Source of the DNA: Acetobacter sacchari
GTDB lineage: Bacteria; Pseudomonadota; Alphaproteobacteria; Acetobacterales; Acetobacteraceae
Length of the DNA stretch: 56,169 nucleotides
Direction: 5' to 3'
Assembly (NCBI RefSeq): GCF_017377715.1
Contig: NZ_JAFVMF010000023.1
Span: 1-56,169 of the forward strand
Shown: piece after piece, positions 43,665 to 52,920 of the stretch
Layout: every line of letters begins with the position of its first letter
Position numbering within the stretch: the first letter of the stretch is position 1
The notes under the pieces: generated by a model
What the model was told of the DNA's origin: nothing
The model's input: only the letters and a program-made list of their open reading frames with translations
The model's database searches: none
Program-made: the position numbers and the translations under genes

Positions 43665-45527
43665 GTGGACAAGCGGTTCGACGTCATAGTCGTCGGTGGA
43701 GGACACGCTGGATGCGAGGCAGCGGCAGCGGCAGCGCGTTGCGGCGCATCCACGCTCCTGCTCACTCACAGCCGGGAGACGGTAGGCGTTATGTCCTGCA
43801 ATCCGGCCATCGGGGGCATCGGTAAAGGCCATCTGGTACGCGAAATCGACGCGCTCGACGGCCTGATGGCCCGCGCCGCCGATCAGGCAGGCATCCACTT
43901 CAAGCTGCTCAACCGCTCCAAAGGCCCTGCCGTGCATGGACCACGAGCGCAAGCCGATCGCGGCCTCTACCGTCGCGCGATCATGAATCTTCTGGAGGAC
44001 ACGGCCAACCTCACGATCGAAGACGGCGCGGCAGGCGATCTGATGCTCGACGGCGACGGCGCGGTCGCGGGTGTAATCAGTGAAGACGGGCGCGTCTGGC
44101 GGGCTGGAGCCGTTGTACTCGCGACCGGCACTTTCCTGCGCGGCGTCATCTACATAGGCCATGACAGCGAGCCATCGGGACGGGTTGGGGATCGACCGGC
44201 GAACGCGCTCGGTCAACGCCTTGAGGCGCTGGGGCTTCCTATGGGACGGCTAAAGACCGGCACGCCCGCACGGTTGGACCGCAACAGCATCGCATGGGAC
44301 GATCTGGCCGAGGATCGCGGAGACGCCGAACCGGAGGCGTTCAGCCGCCTGACAACCACCCTTCCCAATCCGCAGATATCATGCCGCATCACTGCCACCA
44401 CTGAACGCACGCACGCCATTATCCGCGAGAACATCAATCTCTCGGCCGTCTATGGCGGCGCTATCGCCGGTCGCGGTCCGCGTTACTGCCCCTCGATCGA
44501 AGACAAGGTCGTTCGCTTTGCGGAACGCAGCGCACACCAGATATTTCTTGAGCCGGAGGCGCTGCCCGGCAATCCCGGCGGCGATCTCGTCTATCCCAAC
44601 GGGATATCGACCAGCCTTCCCGCATCGGTGCAGGAGGCAATGATTCACACCATTCCTGGCCTGGAGAACGCCAAAATCGTTCGTCCGGGTTACGCTGTAG
44701 AATACGATTACGTAGACCCCCGCGCTCTTGCGCCGACACTCGAACTGCGCGCCCTGCCCGGCCTGTTTCTCGCCGGACAGATCAACGGCACGACAGGATA
44801 TGAAGAGGCCGGAGCGCAGGGCCTGCTCGCCGGGGTCAACGCCGCACGCAAGGCGGGCGATGCATCCCCGGTCACCCTCGATCGCGGACAGGCCTATATC
44901 GGCGTGATGATCGACGATCTGGTGACGCAGGGCGTGTCCGAGCCCTACCGTATGTTCACGTCGCGCGCCGAATACCGACTGACCCTGCGCGCAGACAACG
45001 CCGATCTGCGTCTTACCCCCATTGGCGTCGATTGGGGCTGCGTCGGCGCGCTTCGCGCAAAGCTGCACGACGAAACGCAAACTGCGCTGACGAACGCGAT
45101 GGAGCGCGCGCACGACGAAACCTGGCCACCCGCTGCGGTCGCCGCTGCGGGCGCAACCGTGTCACAGGACGGGCGGCGACGCTCCCTGTTCGACGTTCTC
45201 GCGTCCACCCCCGACGCATCCATAGCCAATCGACTGGCTCCGTGGTTCGCTGACCTGCCTGAACGCGTCCGAAAACATACGGAAACCGAGGCCCGTTACA
45301 GCGGCTATCTCGCCCGGCAGGAGCGTGAAATCAAACAATTGAACGCGGAGACGTCCGTCACCGTGCCGCCCGATTTCGACTTCGCAAGCGTGGGCGGCCT
45401 CAGCTCCGAAATGCGCGAACGGCTGGAGCGCGCGCGTCCGGCGAATTTCAGTGCGGCGCAACGCATCCCCGGCATGACGCCGTCCGCGCTTATGGCGCTT
45501 CTGGCGCACCTGCGACAGGCCGCGTGA
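43665..45527 (+). CDS. mnmG: tRNA uridine-5-carboxymethylaminomethyl modification enzyme MnmG (GidA)
   Basis: A 620-residue FAD-dependent partner of MnmE. Dinucleotide-binding [14 protein letters not shown] (residues 7-20), [88 protein letters not shown] and the C-terminal helical domain with the segment [18 protein letters not shown] 43665 start ([12 protein letters not shown]), 12 bp after mnmE. The stop TGA at 45525-45527 overlaps the rsmG ATG. Confidence 0.97.
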   Translation: MDKRFDVIVVGGGHAGCEAAAAAARCGASTLLLTHSRETVGVMSCNPAIGGIGKGHLVREIDALDGLMARAADQAGIHFKLLNRSKGPAVHGPRAQADRGLYRRAIMNLLEDTANLTIEDGAAGDLMLDGDGAVAGVISEDGRVWRAGAVVLATGTFLRGVIYIGHDSEPSGRVGDRPANALGQRLEALGLPMGRLKTGTPARLDRNSIAWDDLAEDRGDAEPEAFSRLTTTLPNPQISCRITATTERTHAIIRENINLSAVYGGAIAGRGPRYCPSIEDKVVRFAERSAHQIFLEPEALPGNPGGDLVYPNGISTSLPASVQEAMIHTIPGLENAKIVRPGYAVEYDYVDPRALAPTLELRALPGLFLAGQINGTTGYEEAGAQGLLAGVNAARKAGDASPVTLDRGQAYIGVMIDDLVTQGVSEPYRMFTSRAEYRLTLRADNADLRLTPIGVDWGCVGALRAKLHDETQTALTNAMERAHDETWPPAAVAAAGATVSQDGRRRSLFDVLASTPDASIANRLAPWFADLPERVRKHTETEARYSGYLARQEREIKQLNAETSVTVPPDFDFASVGGLSSEMRERLERARPANFSAAQRIPGMTPSALMALLAHLRQAA

Positions 45528-46123
45528 TGACAGCATCAATCGCAGCCCCGCTGGACGTTTCACGTGAAACCCGTGAACGCCTGAACTGTTTCGCCGACCT
45601 GCTTCTACGATGGACCGCGCGCATCAATCTGATATCACCCCGCGACGTCCCGCATCTCTGGCCGCGCCATATCGAAGACTGCCTGCAACTGGTTCCCTAT
45701 GTCGAACGTGGCGCGCGCATCACTGATCTGGGTTCCGGCGGTGGATTTCCGGGGCTGATATTGGCCATAGCGGCGGACGCTGACGTCACGATGGTCGAAT
45801 CCGACCACAGGAAAGCGGCGTTCCTTCGGGAAGCTGGCCGAGCCACCGGCTGCCGTTCCCGGGTCATTGTCGATCGCATAGAAAACGTCCTGTTGGACCC
45901 CGCGCCTATCGTCACGGCGCGCGCGCTGGCGCCTCTGCCGCGCCTGCTCGACTGGACGTACCCACTGCTCGCGCCGGATGGCTATGCCCTGTTTCTTAAA
46001 GGGAAACAGGCGCCTGACGAGTTGACCGACGCGACGCCCGGCTGGCACATGTCGGTGGACCAGATTACAAGCCGCACGCCCGGCGGCCTCATCCTCAAGA
46101 TAAGCGATCTCAGACGTGTCTGA
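45527..46123 (+). CDS. rsmG: 16S rRNA (guanine-527-N7)-methyltransferase RsmG (GidB)
   Basis: A 198-residue SAM-dependent methyltransferase for m7G527 of 16S rRNA. Motif I is [17 protein letters not shown], preceded by the family-typical HIEDCLQL and [28 protein letters not shown] is motif II. ATG 45527 overlaps the mnmG stop (TGATG); GTG 45524 directly before it adds one residue. The codons for VSRET form a parS palindrome. Its 3' end overlaps parA by 8 bp. It is slightly short, as usual in Acetobacteraceae (inference). Confidence 0.95.
   Translation: MTASIAAPLDVSRETRERLNCFADLLLRWTARINLISPRDVPHLWPRHIEDCLQLVPYVERGARITDLGSGGGFPGLILAIAADADVTMVESDHRKAAFLREAGRATGCRSRVIVDRIENVLLDPAPIVTARALAPLPRLLDWTYPLLAPDGYALFLKGKQAPDELTDATPGWHMSVDQITSRTPGGLILKISDLRRV
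45557..45570. promoter_or_regulatory. parS: parS site inside rsmG
   Basis: GTTTCACGTGAAAC, the perfect 14-bp core of parS, with C instead of T and A at the two outermost consensus positions. It lies about 0.56 kb upstream of parA and encodes the VSRET segment, the usual parS location in rsmG. Confidence 0.85.
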
Positions 46124-46970
46124 TTCTACATCTCCGCGTAAAAAGCGTGGCTCCAGTCCGAATGGCCCGGCGAACTCCATCGATACTCCTGTAATCCTTG
46201 CAATCGCGAACCAGAAAGGCGGCGTGGGCAAAACCACGACGGCGATCAACCTCGCCGCGGCCCTTGCGCAGGAAGCCGGACGTGTCCTCCTGATAGACAT
46301 GGACCCGCAGGGAAACGCCTCGACCGGCCTTGGCGTAGACTTCAACGCCCGCAAGCAAGGCTCTTACGCCCTCCTCATGGGAGAAAAGGACCCAGCGTCT
46401 CTCGCCAGACCCAGCGACGTCGCAAACCTGTCGGTCATCTCGGCCGACACAGACCTTGTGGGCGCAGAGATCGAGCTTATCGGGATGGACGATCGCGAAC
46501 GCCGCTTAAAGGCGTCGCTGCAGGATATTGGAAAAAGATTTGACTATATCCTGATAGATTGCCCGCCGAGTCTCGGGCTTCTTACCCTGAACGCGCTTGT
46601 CGCGGCTGATGGCGTCATTGCCCCCCTCCAGTGCGAATTCTTCGCGCTGGAGGGCATAAGTCACCTGACCAAGACTGTGGAACGCGTGCGCAGCCAGTTC
46701 AATCCGGCGCTGCATCTCGCAGGTATAGTGCTGACGATGTATGACAAGCGCAACAATCTGTCTGAATTGGTCGCAGCCGACGCCCGCAGCTTCTTCGGCG
46801 AGGCCGTTCTGGAAACCGTGATCCCGCGCAATATTCGCATTTCCGAGGCGCAAAGCCATGGCGCGCCGGTGATGATTTACGATCCGCGTTCAAGCGGCGC
46901 ACAGTCCTACACCGCTTTGGCGACCGAATTGCTCGCCAGATTCGACGTCAGACAGAAGGGGAAAAGCTGA
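46116..46970 (+). CDS. parA: Chromosome partitioning ATPase ParA (Soj)
   Basis: A 284-residue deviant Walker ATPase that drives segregation of the ParB-parS origin complex. An N-terminal Ser/Pro-rich tail of about 25 residues precedes [25 protein letters not shown] (deviant Walker A, Lys34-Thr41), [31 protein letters not shown] and [18 protein letters not shown] 46116 start, overlapping rsmG by 8 bp; the stop overlaps parB (TGATG). Chromosomal ParA type, not plasmid type (no HTH). Confidence 0.95.
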   Translation: MSDSTSPRKKRGSSPNGPANSIDTPVILAIANQKGGVGKTTTAINLAAALAQEAGRVLLIDMDPQGNASTGLGVDFNARKQGSYALLMGEKDPASLARPSDVANLSVISADTDLVGAEIELIGMDDRERRLKASLQDIGKRFDYILIDCPPSLGLLTLNALVAADGVIAPLQCEFFALEGISHLTKTVERVRSQFNPALHLAGIVLTMYDKRNNLSELVAADARSFFGEAVLETVIPRNIRISEAQSHGAPVMIYDPRSSGAQSYTALATELLARFDVRQKGKS

Positions 46971-47866
46971 TGAGCCCACCGAAGCAAGCGGCCAGACCCC
47001 GTCTTGGGCGAGGATTAGCTGCCCTTCTCGGCGAACAGGCTCCCACAGCAGCGCCGCAGGGCGGCGGCCCCAAAGGCGCGGTAGCCGCTCTTCCCATCGA
47101 AAGCCTCGAGCCCGGTCCATTTCAGCCCAGACAGGTCATGGAGCCCGAAGCCCTTGACGAACTGACCGAGTCCATCCGCGCTCGCGGCGTCCTGCAACCC
47201 ATTCTGGCTCGCCCTCACCCCGAACGCGCAGGTGTTTACCAGATCATCGGCGGCGAACGTCGGTGGCGGGCCTCTCAGAAAGCTGGCCTGCATGAAATCC
47301 CGGTGCTGGTCCGTAATCTGGACGACACAGACGCCATGGCCGCCGCCCTGGTTGAAAACCTGCAACGCAGCGATCTTAACCCCATGGAAGAGGCGGAAGG
47401 CTTCAACAGGCTCATAGAAGAATATCAGCTGACTCAGGACGAGCTCGCGCGCGCCATTGGCAAATCGCGCCCGCACGTCGCCAATACGCTGCGCCTGCTG
47501 CGTCTTCCGCCCTCGCTGCGACAGGACGTAACGCGGGGCGCCCTGTCGGCTGGGCACGCCCGTGCATTGCTCGGACACCCCGACCCACTTGCCGCAGCCC
47601 GGGACGTCATCTCGCGCGATCTTTCCGTGCGCCAGACGGAGGCTTTGGTGCAAAAAGCCCAATCTCACCGCAAGATCCCGCCCACTGAAGCTGTGAAGAT
47701 TCGAGCGGAACGCGGCGATCCGGAAATCGCCATGCTGGAGAGAGACCTCAGCGCCAAGCTGGGTCTGAAAGTGCAGGTTCAATTCGACGGCAAAGGCGGC
47801 TCAATCCGCTTCGCCTACCGGACGCTCGATCAACTCGATCGTCTGCTGGAATTGCTGAATCGCTAA
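46970..47866 (+). CDS. parB: Chromosome partitioning protein ParB (Spo0J), parS-binding CTPase
   Basis: 298 residues. Near the N-terminus RLGRGLAALLGE is the ParA-stimulating motif; the ParB/Srx CTP-binding domain carries PGPFQPRQ and the GERRWRAS box; ALVENLQRSDLNPMEEAEGFNRL and a central HTH (LTQDELARAIGKSRPHVANTLRLLRLP) follow; a C-terminal dimerisation domain ends with LDQLDRLLELLNR. It binds the parS sites found in mnmE and rsmG and spreads as a CTP clamp (family knowledge). It is the last gene of the cluster; tRNA-Lys follows. Confidence 0.96.
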   Translation: MSPPKQAARPRLGRGLAALLGEQAPTAAPQGGGPKGAVAALPIESLEPGPFQPRQVMEPEALDELTESIRARGVLQPILARPHPERAGVYQIIGGERRWRASQKAGLHEIPVLVRNLDDTDAMAAALVENLQRSDLNPMEEAEGFNRLIEEYQLTQDELARAIGKSRPHVANTLRLLRLPPSLRQDVTRGALSAGHARALLGHPDPLAAARDVISRDLSVRQTEALVQKAQSHRKIPPTEAVKIRAERGDPEIAMLERDLSAKLGLKVQVQFDGKGGSIRFAYRTLDQLDRLLELLNR

Positions 47867-47884
47867 TTTAACCGCAAGAGACGC

Positions 47885-47913
47885 TTGCACTTCTGTTTCA
47901 CGCCTGATAGAAC
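47885..47913 (+). promoter_or_regulatory. Possible promoter of tRNA-Lys
   Basis: TTGCAC (47885-47890) and TAGAAC (47908-47913) with 17-bp spacing, resembling a sigma-70 -35/-10 pair about 40 bp upstream of the tRNA. The match is moderate. Confidence 0.35.
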
Positions 47914-47953
47914 CCCGCCTGTTCGCCGGGGACACCCGGTGGAGATAAATCCT

Positions 47954-48029
<76 letters not shown>

Positions 48030-48509
48030 GGATTTTTACTATTCCCCTAAAAATTGCAAATGCTTAGCCTTGGTCGGCAGTGCTTGGCGCACTCAGAAAA
48101 CGCACGGGCCGCGCGTCCCACGTGAAGCGCCCAAGAAGCGAATAATTTTCCGAAAACTGAAAACACCCATACAGCCGCAGCTCATTCTACGCGGGGCGGG
48201 CTATCGTTCGCCATTCACGCCATTTCTCAATCAAAGAATCAGCGAAAAGTGTTTCCTGCACGATTTGCTGCTCTTGAAAATCATGCGAACAATTTCGCGA
48301 CAACCAAACCTTGGCGCGTCAGCTTGCATGCTGAATCTATATTGAGAAAACTAAAGAAACCGCCAAAGGGTATGTCAGAAACAGGGAGTAGATGCCTACT
48401 CAACGTCACTTCCACGCAAGGCTGACGCCGTAGAGCGCCAACCTTGTGTTTATTGAATGCAATTGCGCAGCGCTTTGCCTCATCGTGCGCAATCTGTTCT
48501 CAACGTTCT
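48030..48509. other. 480-bp region after tRNA-Lys without a convincing gene
   Basis: No open frame here has a motif or ribosome site; the longest + frame starts inside the tRNA and is rejected. It holds a short perfect hairpin GAGTAG-ATGC-CTACTC (48386-48401), and CAAGG/CCTTG arms flank 48418-48445. No copy of the tRNA 3' end was seen downstream, so no integrated element is evident. A small RNA is possible but unsupported. Confidence 0.4.
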
Positions 48510-49118
48510 TCAGGCAGCTAGAACCGCGATGCGCTCCTGAGCGGCCTTCGTCGCTGCGGCGCGTTGTTCCGGGCCCCTTGCAACGCCATCTGCCGCGACC
48601 ACTTCAAGCTGCGTCACGCCGAGCAGGCCAAAAACCGCGCGGAGATAACTTTCCCCGTGCTCAAAGACCGCATTCGGGCTGCCTTCCCCATAAAAACCCC
48701 CGCGCGAGATGGCCAGAATAACGCGCTTCCCTCCAGCAAGGCCCTCAGGGCCAGCCTCGGTGTAGTGAAATGTCCTTCCTGCGACGACCACCCTGTCGAT
48801 CCACGCCTTGAGCTGGCTCGAGACGCTCAGGTTATAAAAACCGACGCCAATGACGACGATATCCGCTTCAAGAAACTGCTGCAGCGCGACCCCGCCTGCC
48901 GTCACGTCGTCTTTCAGCGCCTGATCAGGCTCGCCCTCTGAACCCTGCGCGGCAAGAACCCCGCCCGAGAGATGCTGGATCGGGTCGGCCGCCAGATCCC
49001 GATAGCTGACCTCAAGCCCCGGTATTTCAGCGACAAACTTCGCCGTGATCGCGCGCGACAACCCCCGACTGACACTATGATCGGCGAGAATGGAAGAATC
49101 GATGTGCAGAAGCTTCAT
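48510..49118 (-). CDS. azoR: FMN-dependent NADH-azoreductase / quinone reductase
   Basis: A 202-residue flavodoxin-fold enzyme. MKLLHIDSSILADHSVSRGLSRAI is the FMN-phosphate loop region of AzoR; VIGVGFYNLSVSSQLKAWIDRVVVAGRTF and AISRGGFYGEGS (active-site region) follow. It reduces quinones, azo compounds and nitroaromatics by two electrons with NADH. ATG 49118 has an excellent AAGGAGG ribosome site; the frame to 49208 is rejected. It is divergent from an HxlR regulator, the usual pairing for redox- or electrophile-induced reductases. Confidence 0.93.
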   Translation of the reverse strand: MKLLHIDSSILADHSVSRGLSRAITAKFVAEIPGLEVSYRDLAADPIQHLSGGVLAAQGSEGEPDQALKDDVTAGGVALQQFLEADIVVIGVGFYNLSVSSQLKAWIDRVVVAGRTFHYTEAGPEGLAGGKRVILAISRGGFYGEGSPNAVFEHGESYLRAVFGLLGVTQLEVVAADGVARGPEQRAAATKAAQERIAVLAA

Positions 49119-49130
49119 GGAAGTCCTCCT

Positions 49131-49147
49131 TAGTTTTGTGGTAACTA
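49131..49147. promoter_or_regulatory. Possible HxlR operator between azoR and its regulator
   Basis: TAGTT-TTGTGGT-AACTA, a 17-bp inverted repeat with 5-bp arms, immediately upstream of the azoR ribosome site. Its position suits repression of azoR by the HxlR protein. Short arms keep confidence low. Confidence 0.35.
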
Positions 49148-49201
49148 TTGAATACCGACTCACATTATGTAATCGCCCAGAACGCACAAGGAGGCACATT
49201 A

Positions 49202-49591
49202 TTGTCACCTGAGAACAGTCCTGTTCCTGCCACTGAGGTTCATGACCCCGGTCAGTGCCGTGCGGTCAGCGACGTCCTGTCACGCATCGGCGACAAATGG
49301 TCCGTTCTGGTGGTCATGCAGTTGAGCAACGGGTCGCGTCGTTTCAGCGATCTGCGCCGCTCAATCGGCAGCATCTCACAACGCATGCTGACCCTTACGC
49401 TACGTGGATTGGAGCGCGATGGCCTTGTCACCCGGACAGTCACGCCCAGCATACCGCCGCGGGTCGATTACGCGCTGACCGACCTTGGTCACTCATTGCG
49501 CGAGCCGGTACAGACGCTCGGGCGTTGGGCGTTTGCGAACCGCGAACGCATCGCCGACGCCCGCAGCCGTTTCGATCAGGACGCTCGGTGA
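49202..49591 (+). CDS. HxlR-family transcriptional regulator
   Basis: A 129-residue winged-helix protein: [60 protein letters not shown] spans the HxlR domain, with the N-terminal Cys that acts as redox or electrophile sensor in YodB/HypR-like members (present here at CRAVSD). The start is TTG 49202, chosen because AAGGAGG lies 7 nt upstream; a TTG at 49148 is the longer option. It is divergent from azoR, which it likely represses until quinones modify the cysteine (inference). Confidence 0.9.
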   Translation: MSPENSPVPATEVHDPGQCRAVSDVLSRIGDKWSVLVVMQLSNGSRRFSDLRRSIGSISQRMLTLTLRGLERDGLVTRTVTPSIPPRVDYALTDLGHSLREPVQTLGRWAFANRERIADARSRFDQDAR

Positions 49592-49709
49592 CACCGCCTG
49601 CCTGCGATCTGCGCCCGCCGTCGTTTACGCCTCCGGCACAGTCAACTCACCCGTAAAAATTCGTCGCACCCGGTTCATTGCGTTCTGCTCGTTGAAACAG
49701 GAGTTTCGC

Positions 49710-50303
49710 ATGTTTGGAAACAACGCGTTTGCGTCGCTGACGCACTTCGCTCTTGCCTATCAGATCGCCGAATGGGGATGGAAAATCGGAGAACATACAT
49801 ATGGCTCCCCGACGGTCATCGAAGCCGAATATGCAAATCTCGAAATTGGCCGCTTCTGTTCGATAGGGCCGGAGGTGCTGATGATACTGGGCAACCACCG
49901 GCACGACACAGTGACGACCTATCCTTTCAAGACGCTTTCACATTTTTGGCCCGAAGCCGCGGGCGGCGTGGACGATCACTGCTCCCGCGGAGATGTCACC
50001 ATAGGGCACGACGTCTGGATTGGCGCGAGAGCCTCTATACTCTCTGGCGTAACGATCGAATCCGGCGCCATCATTGCTACCGGCGCTGTTGTGACGAAAG
50101 ACGTGCCCGCTTACGCAATCGTTGGTGGCAACCCGGCGAGAGTCATTCGGTATCGCTTCCCGGAGCCAATCATCACACGACTTTTACAAATCGCCTGGTG
50201 GGATTGGCCAGAAACGCTTCTCCGTGAACGCTTACAAATGTTGATGAACGCCGATATCGAAGGGTTTCTGACGAAATATGAAACATCCTGCGCAGATAAA
50301 TGA
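49710..50303 (+). CDS. CatB-type O-acetyltransferase (left-handed beta-helix)
   Basis: A 197-residue hexapeptide-repeat acetyltransferase of the xenobiotic (chloramphenicol/streptogramin) group: [22 protein letters not shown] with the catalytic-type His, [69 protein letters not shown], and the C-terminal [10 protein letters not shown]. It transfers acetyl from acetyl-CoA to hydroxyl groups of small molecules or sugars. Close relatives include drug-resistance and lipopolysaccharide-modifying enzymes; sequence alone does not tell which. ATG 49710 follows ACAGGAG; the longer frame to 49485 overlaps the HxlR gene and is rejected. Confidence 0.85.
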   Translation: MFGNNAFASLTHFALAYQIAEWGWKIGEHTYGSPTVIEAEYANLEIGRFCSIGPEVLMILGNHRHDTVTTYPFKTLSHFWPEAAGGVDDHCSRGDVTIGHDVWIGARASILSGVTIESGAIIATGAVVTKDVPAYAIVGGNPARVIRYRFPEPIITRLLQIAWWDWPETLLRERLQMLMNADIEGFLTKYETSCADK

Positions 50304-50332
50304 ATTGCTCGCCCGGAAGTCATGCGTAAAGT

Positions 50333-50659
50333 CTACGCGCGGTGATGCGTGACCAGAATCACGCAAACGCCTAGCAGGCACAGACCTGCACCAAAAAAAT
50401 CCCACCGATCCGGGTGGATACCTTCCGCAAGCCACAACCACACAAGAGCTACACTGATGTAGACCCCGCCATACGCCGCATACGCCCGACCGGCGGCGGC
50501 GGTGTCGATCTGCGTTAAAAGAAACGCAAAGACCACCAGAGAAAGACAGCCGGGACCAAGCCAGACAACAGATTTTCCCATACGAAGCCACGCCCAGAAC
50601 GAATAGCACCCGACAATTTCGGCAAGAGCAGCAACCATATAAATCAAGGTCGTCATCAT
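50333..50659 (-). CDS. ynfA: YnfA/UPF0060 membrane protein
   Basis: A 108-residue, four-helix membrane protein: [63 protein letters not shown]. The AYAAYGG...W.W.V.G..PD.WD pattern is diagnostic. Some YnfA proteins act as small-multidrug-resistance-like exporters, though function is not generally settled. Its ATG overlaps the LysR stop (ATGA), so it is co-transcribed with that regulator. Confidence 0.92.
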   Translation of the reverse strand: MMTTLIYMVAALAEIVGCYSFWAWLRMGKSVVWLGPGCLSLVVFAFLLTQIDTAAAGRAYAAYGGVYISVALVWLWLAEGIHPDRWDFFGAGLCLLGVCVILVTHHRA

Positions 50660-51609
50660 CGCCGGATCAAGCCTCCGTGCCCATTTGAGGATTTGCGGGG
50701 GGCGCCACCGACAAAGCCGTCACCCGTGAATGACTCCGAGAAAAAATCGAGAAAAGCGCGAATACGAGAAGCTAAACGTTCGTGTTTGACATACACCGCA
50801 TGAATGTCTTCTCCATCACCCGGATTAAACGCCTGCAGGATTTCGACCAACCGCCCGTTCGCCAGATCATCCGCGACATGGAAACGCCCAAGCCTGGCCA
50901 CGCCGCCGCCAGCGATAGCCATCAGGCGAACGACTTCGCCCGAGTTACCGAAAAATGCGCCTTCTACAGCCTTCTGGACCCCAGCGCCGTCGATAAGGAA
51001 TGGCCAGGCGTCCACTGTCCGTCGAAAGCTGAACCTCAAGCACAAATGCCGCTCCAAATCCTCGGGCCGTGATGGATAGCCATAACGGCCGAGATAATCC
51101 GGGCTCGCCACGACCGCCATACCACTCCGCCCGATCTTGCGCGCCAAGAGACTCGAATCACGCAATGGCCCAACTCTGAACGCCACATCTGCGCGCTGGT
51201 CCACCAAATCGACGACAGAATCCGTAAGGTCGACGTACGGGATTATTCCCGGATGACATTCCATGAATCGGGGCAGCAGGGGTAGCAGTACATGAACGCC
51301 GAACGGCACGGACGCATTAATGCGCAACGGGCCGCGCGCAGTCTGCGCTTCTTTTCCAAAACTGCGTTCAACATCATCCAGTTCTTCAACAAGACCTGAA
51401 ACACGCGCTCGGTAGGATTCGCCTTCCGGGGTCAGCGCCAGCGAGCGCGTCGTACGTGACACCAGTTGCACGCCAAGACGGGTTTCCAGACGCGACATCG
51501 CGCGGCTGACCGCTGACGGCGTCAGGCGCAACGATTTGGCCGCGGCGGCAAACGCTCCAGTCCGCGCAACCTCCAGAAAAACGAGCATTTCTCCCAGTCG
51601 GTTATCCAT
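50656..51609 (-). CDS. LysR-family transcriptional regulator
   Basis: 317 residues. [60 protein letters not shown], then an effector domain ([21 protein letters not shown]..., [16 protein letters not shown]). I chose ATG 51609; GTG 51615 adds two residues. It is divergent from an SDR gene with a T-N11-A type box between, and followed by ynfA in the same operon. It likely activates or represses the SDR and itself. Effector unknown. Confidence 0.92.
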   Translation of the reverse strand: MDNRLGEMLVFLEVARTGAFAAAAKSLRLTPSAVSRAMSRLETRLGVQLVSRTTRSLALTPEGESYRARVSGLVEELDDVERSFGKEAQTARGPLRINASVPFGVHVLLPLLPRFMECHPGIIPYVDLTDSVVDLVDQRADVAFRVGPLRDSSLLARKIGRSGMAVVASPDYLGRYGYPSRPEDLERHLCLRFSFRRTVDAWPFLIDGAGVQKAVEGAFFGNSGEVVRLMAIAGGGVARLGRFHVADDLANGRLVEILQAFNPGDGEDIHAVYVKHERLASRIRAFLDFFSESFTGDGFVGGAPRKSSNGHGGLIRR

Positions 51610-51640
51610 TTTCACTCATGATTAAAATACACTTTTATTG

Positions 51641-51661
51641 TGATTACGTGCATTCTAATCA
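51641..51661. promoter_or_regulatory. LysR-type box between divergent LysR and SDR genes
   Basis: TGATTA-N9-TAATCA, a 21-bp interrupted palindrome that contains the T-N11-A core (TTA-N9-TAA). A further ATGATTA occurs at 51618-51624. It is placed midway between the LysR (51609) and SDR (51715) starts, as for autoregulated LTTR pairs. Confidence 0.6.
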
Positions 51662-51714
51662 TCTAAAGTCCATTGCACTAGTGTCTTGCATGACGAACCA
51701 TCAGGGAGCAGGTC

Positions 51715-52500
51715 ATGGATTTACAACTCACAGGAAAAACAGCGCTCGTAACTGGGTCGACAGCCGGCATCGGACTGGCGATAGCCGAGCGCTTTGCGGA
51801 AGAAGGCGCCCATGTGGTCCTGTGCGGTCGCTCGCAGGTCAAACTGGACGAGGCGGTGAAACTGGTCGCTGCCAAGGGGGTCGCCCGGGGCGTTCTCGCT
51901 GATCCTGCGACTGCCGAAGGCGCCGAAGCGTTGATCGCCGCAGCGCCTCAGGTCGATATTCTGATCAACAATCTCGGTATCTACGAAGCCAAGCCGTTCA
52001 CGGAGATCACCGACGACGATTGGCGACGCCTGTTCGAAGTCAACGTCATCAGCGGCGTGCGGCTGACCCGTCATTATTTTCCGCAAATGCTGGCCGCCAA
52101 CTGGGGACGGGTTATCTTCATTGCGAGTGAAAGCGCTCTGGTGATCCCGCAGGAAATGATCCACTATGGCATGACCAAAACAGCGCAACTTGCGATTGCC
52201 AGAGGACTTGCGGAGCAAACACGAGGCACGAAGGTTACGGTGAACTCCGTCATGCCAGGCCCGACGCGCTCCGAGGGAATCGTCGAGTTCATCCGCTCCG
52301 TCGTCGATGACAAAGACGCCCCTGAAGCCGAACGGGAGGCAGAGTTTTTCGCCAAGATGCGCCCGCTTTCTCTAATTCGCCGCCTTATTGACGCAGACGA
52401 AGTCGCGGCGCAGGTCGCGTTATTGGCCAGTCCCTTGGGAGCGGTCACCAATGGCGCCGCCATTCGTGTTGAAGGTGGAATCGTGCCCACAATAGCCTGA
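51715..52500 (+). CDS. Short-chain dehydrogenase/reductase
   Basis: A 261-residue classical SDR: VTGSTAGIGLAIAERFAEEG (TGxxxGIG cofactor motif), VVLCGRSQ, ILINNLGIYEAKPF (NNxG), FIASESALVIP (Ser) and HYGMTKTAQLAIARGLAE (YxxxK). Arg in CGRSQ suggests NADP(H). AGGGAGCAG precedes the ATG. It is regulated by the divergent LysR gene (see box at 51641). The stop is followed by a strong hairpin, then the AT-rich region. Substrate unknown. Confidence 0.9.
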   Translation: MDLQLTGKTALVTGSTAGIGLAIAERFAEEGAHVVLCGRSQVKLDEAVKLVAAKGVARGVLADPATAEGAEALIAAAPQVDILINNLGIYEAKPFTEITDDDWRRLFEVNVISGVRLTRHYFPQMLAANWGRVIFIASESALVIPQEMIHYGMTKTAQLAIARGLAEQTRGTKVTVNSVMPGPTRSEGIVEFIRSVVDDKDAPEAEREAEFFAKMRPLSLIRRLIDADEVAAQVALLASPLGAVTNGAAIRVEGGIVPTIA

Positions 52501-52516
52501 CGAATTTGGAGGACTT

Positions 52517-52551
52517 CGGACATGCTCACTCTTGAGGCGTGAGCATGTCCG
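52517..52551 (+). terminator. Perfect 13-bp-stem hairpin after the SDR gene
   Basis: CGGACATGCTCAC (52517-52529) pairs exactly with GTGAGCATGTCCG (52539-52551), loop TCTTGAGGC; an outer GAGG/CCTC pairing extends it. It lies 17 bp after the SDR stop and at the edge where the composition turns AT-rich. There is no classic T-tract, so it could be a terminator, a boundary element or a protein-binding palindrome. Confidence 0.5.
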
Positions 52552-52920
52552 GCCTCTTCCGAGGGGAATTCTCTTGTCCGCATTGGCTGGCGGAGGCAAG
52601 CGATATTTCCCTCTGATCAGCATATAATCGAGCCTCAGGACAGCGATCACAAATGGCGCTCGGTATTCGAACAACTGGCGTGAGATTTATTATAGAATAA
52701 ATAACGATTTTGTAACAAACTTGGAGAATTTTCGAAAAAATATTTCTAAATTCCCGATAAAAAAGTTTTCGATATCAACAAATTTCCTTTTTATACAAAC
52801 CTTTCACAAATTCTTAAATTTTCATTTTATTAATATATTACAGACATCATCCCACGTTCAGTAGGGAATTTTCTTTCTCCAACATTCAACGAAAATTCCT
52901 TTATTAAAAGGAAATTCGCC
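52552..52920. other. AT-rich intergenic region, about 370 bp
   Basis: No gene is visible. From about 52680 the sequence is strongly AT-rich with long A/T runs, unlike the preceding GC-rich DNA. It ends with AAAAGGAAA as a ribosome site for the Hint-domain gene. It probably carries that gene's promoter and possibly sites for an AT-binding silencer. Confidence 0.5.

Noticed and set aside
47895..47905. Third parS site in GTTTCACG upstream of tRNA-Lys
   Set aside because: Only the left half of the palindrome is present; the right half reads CCTGATAG and does not match.
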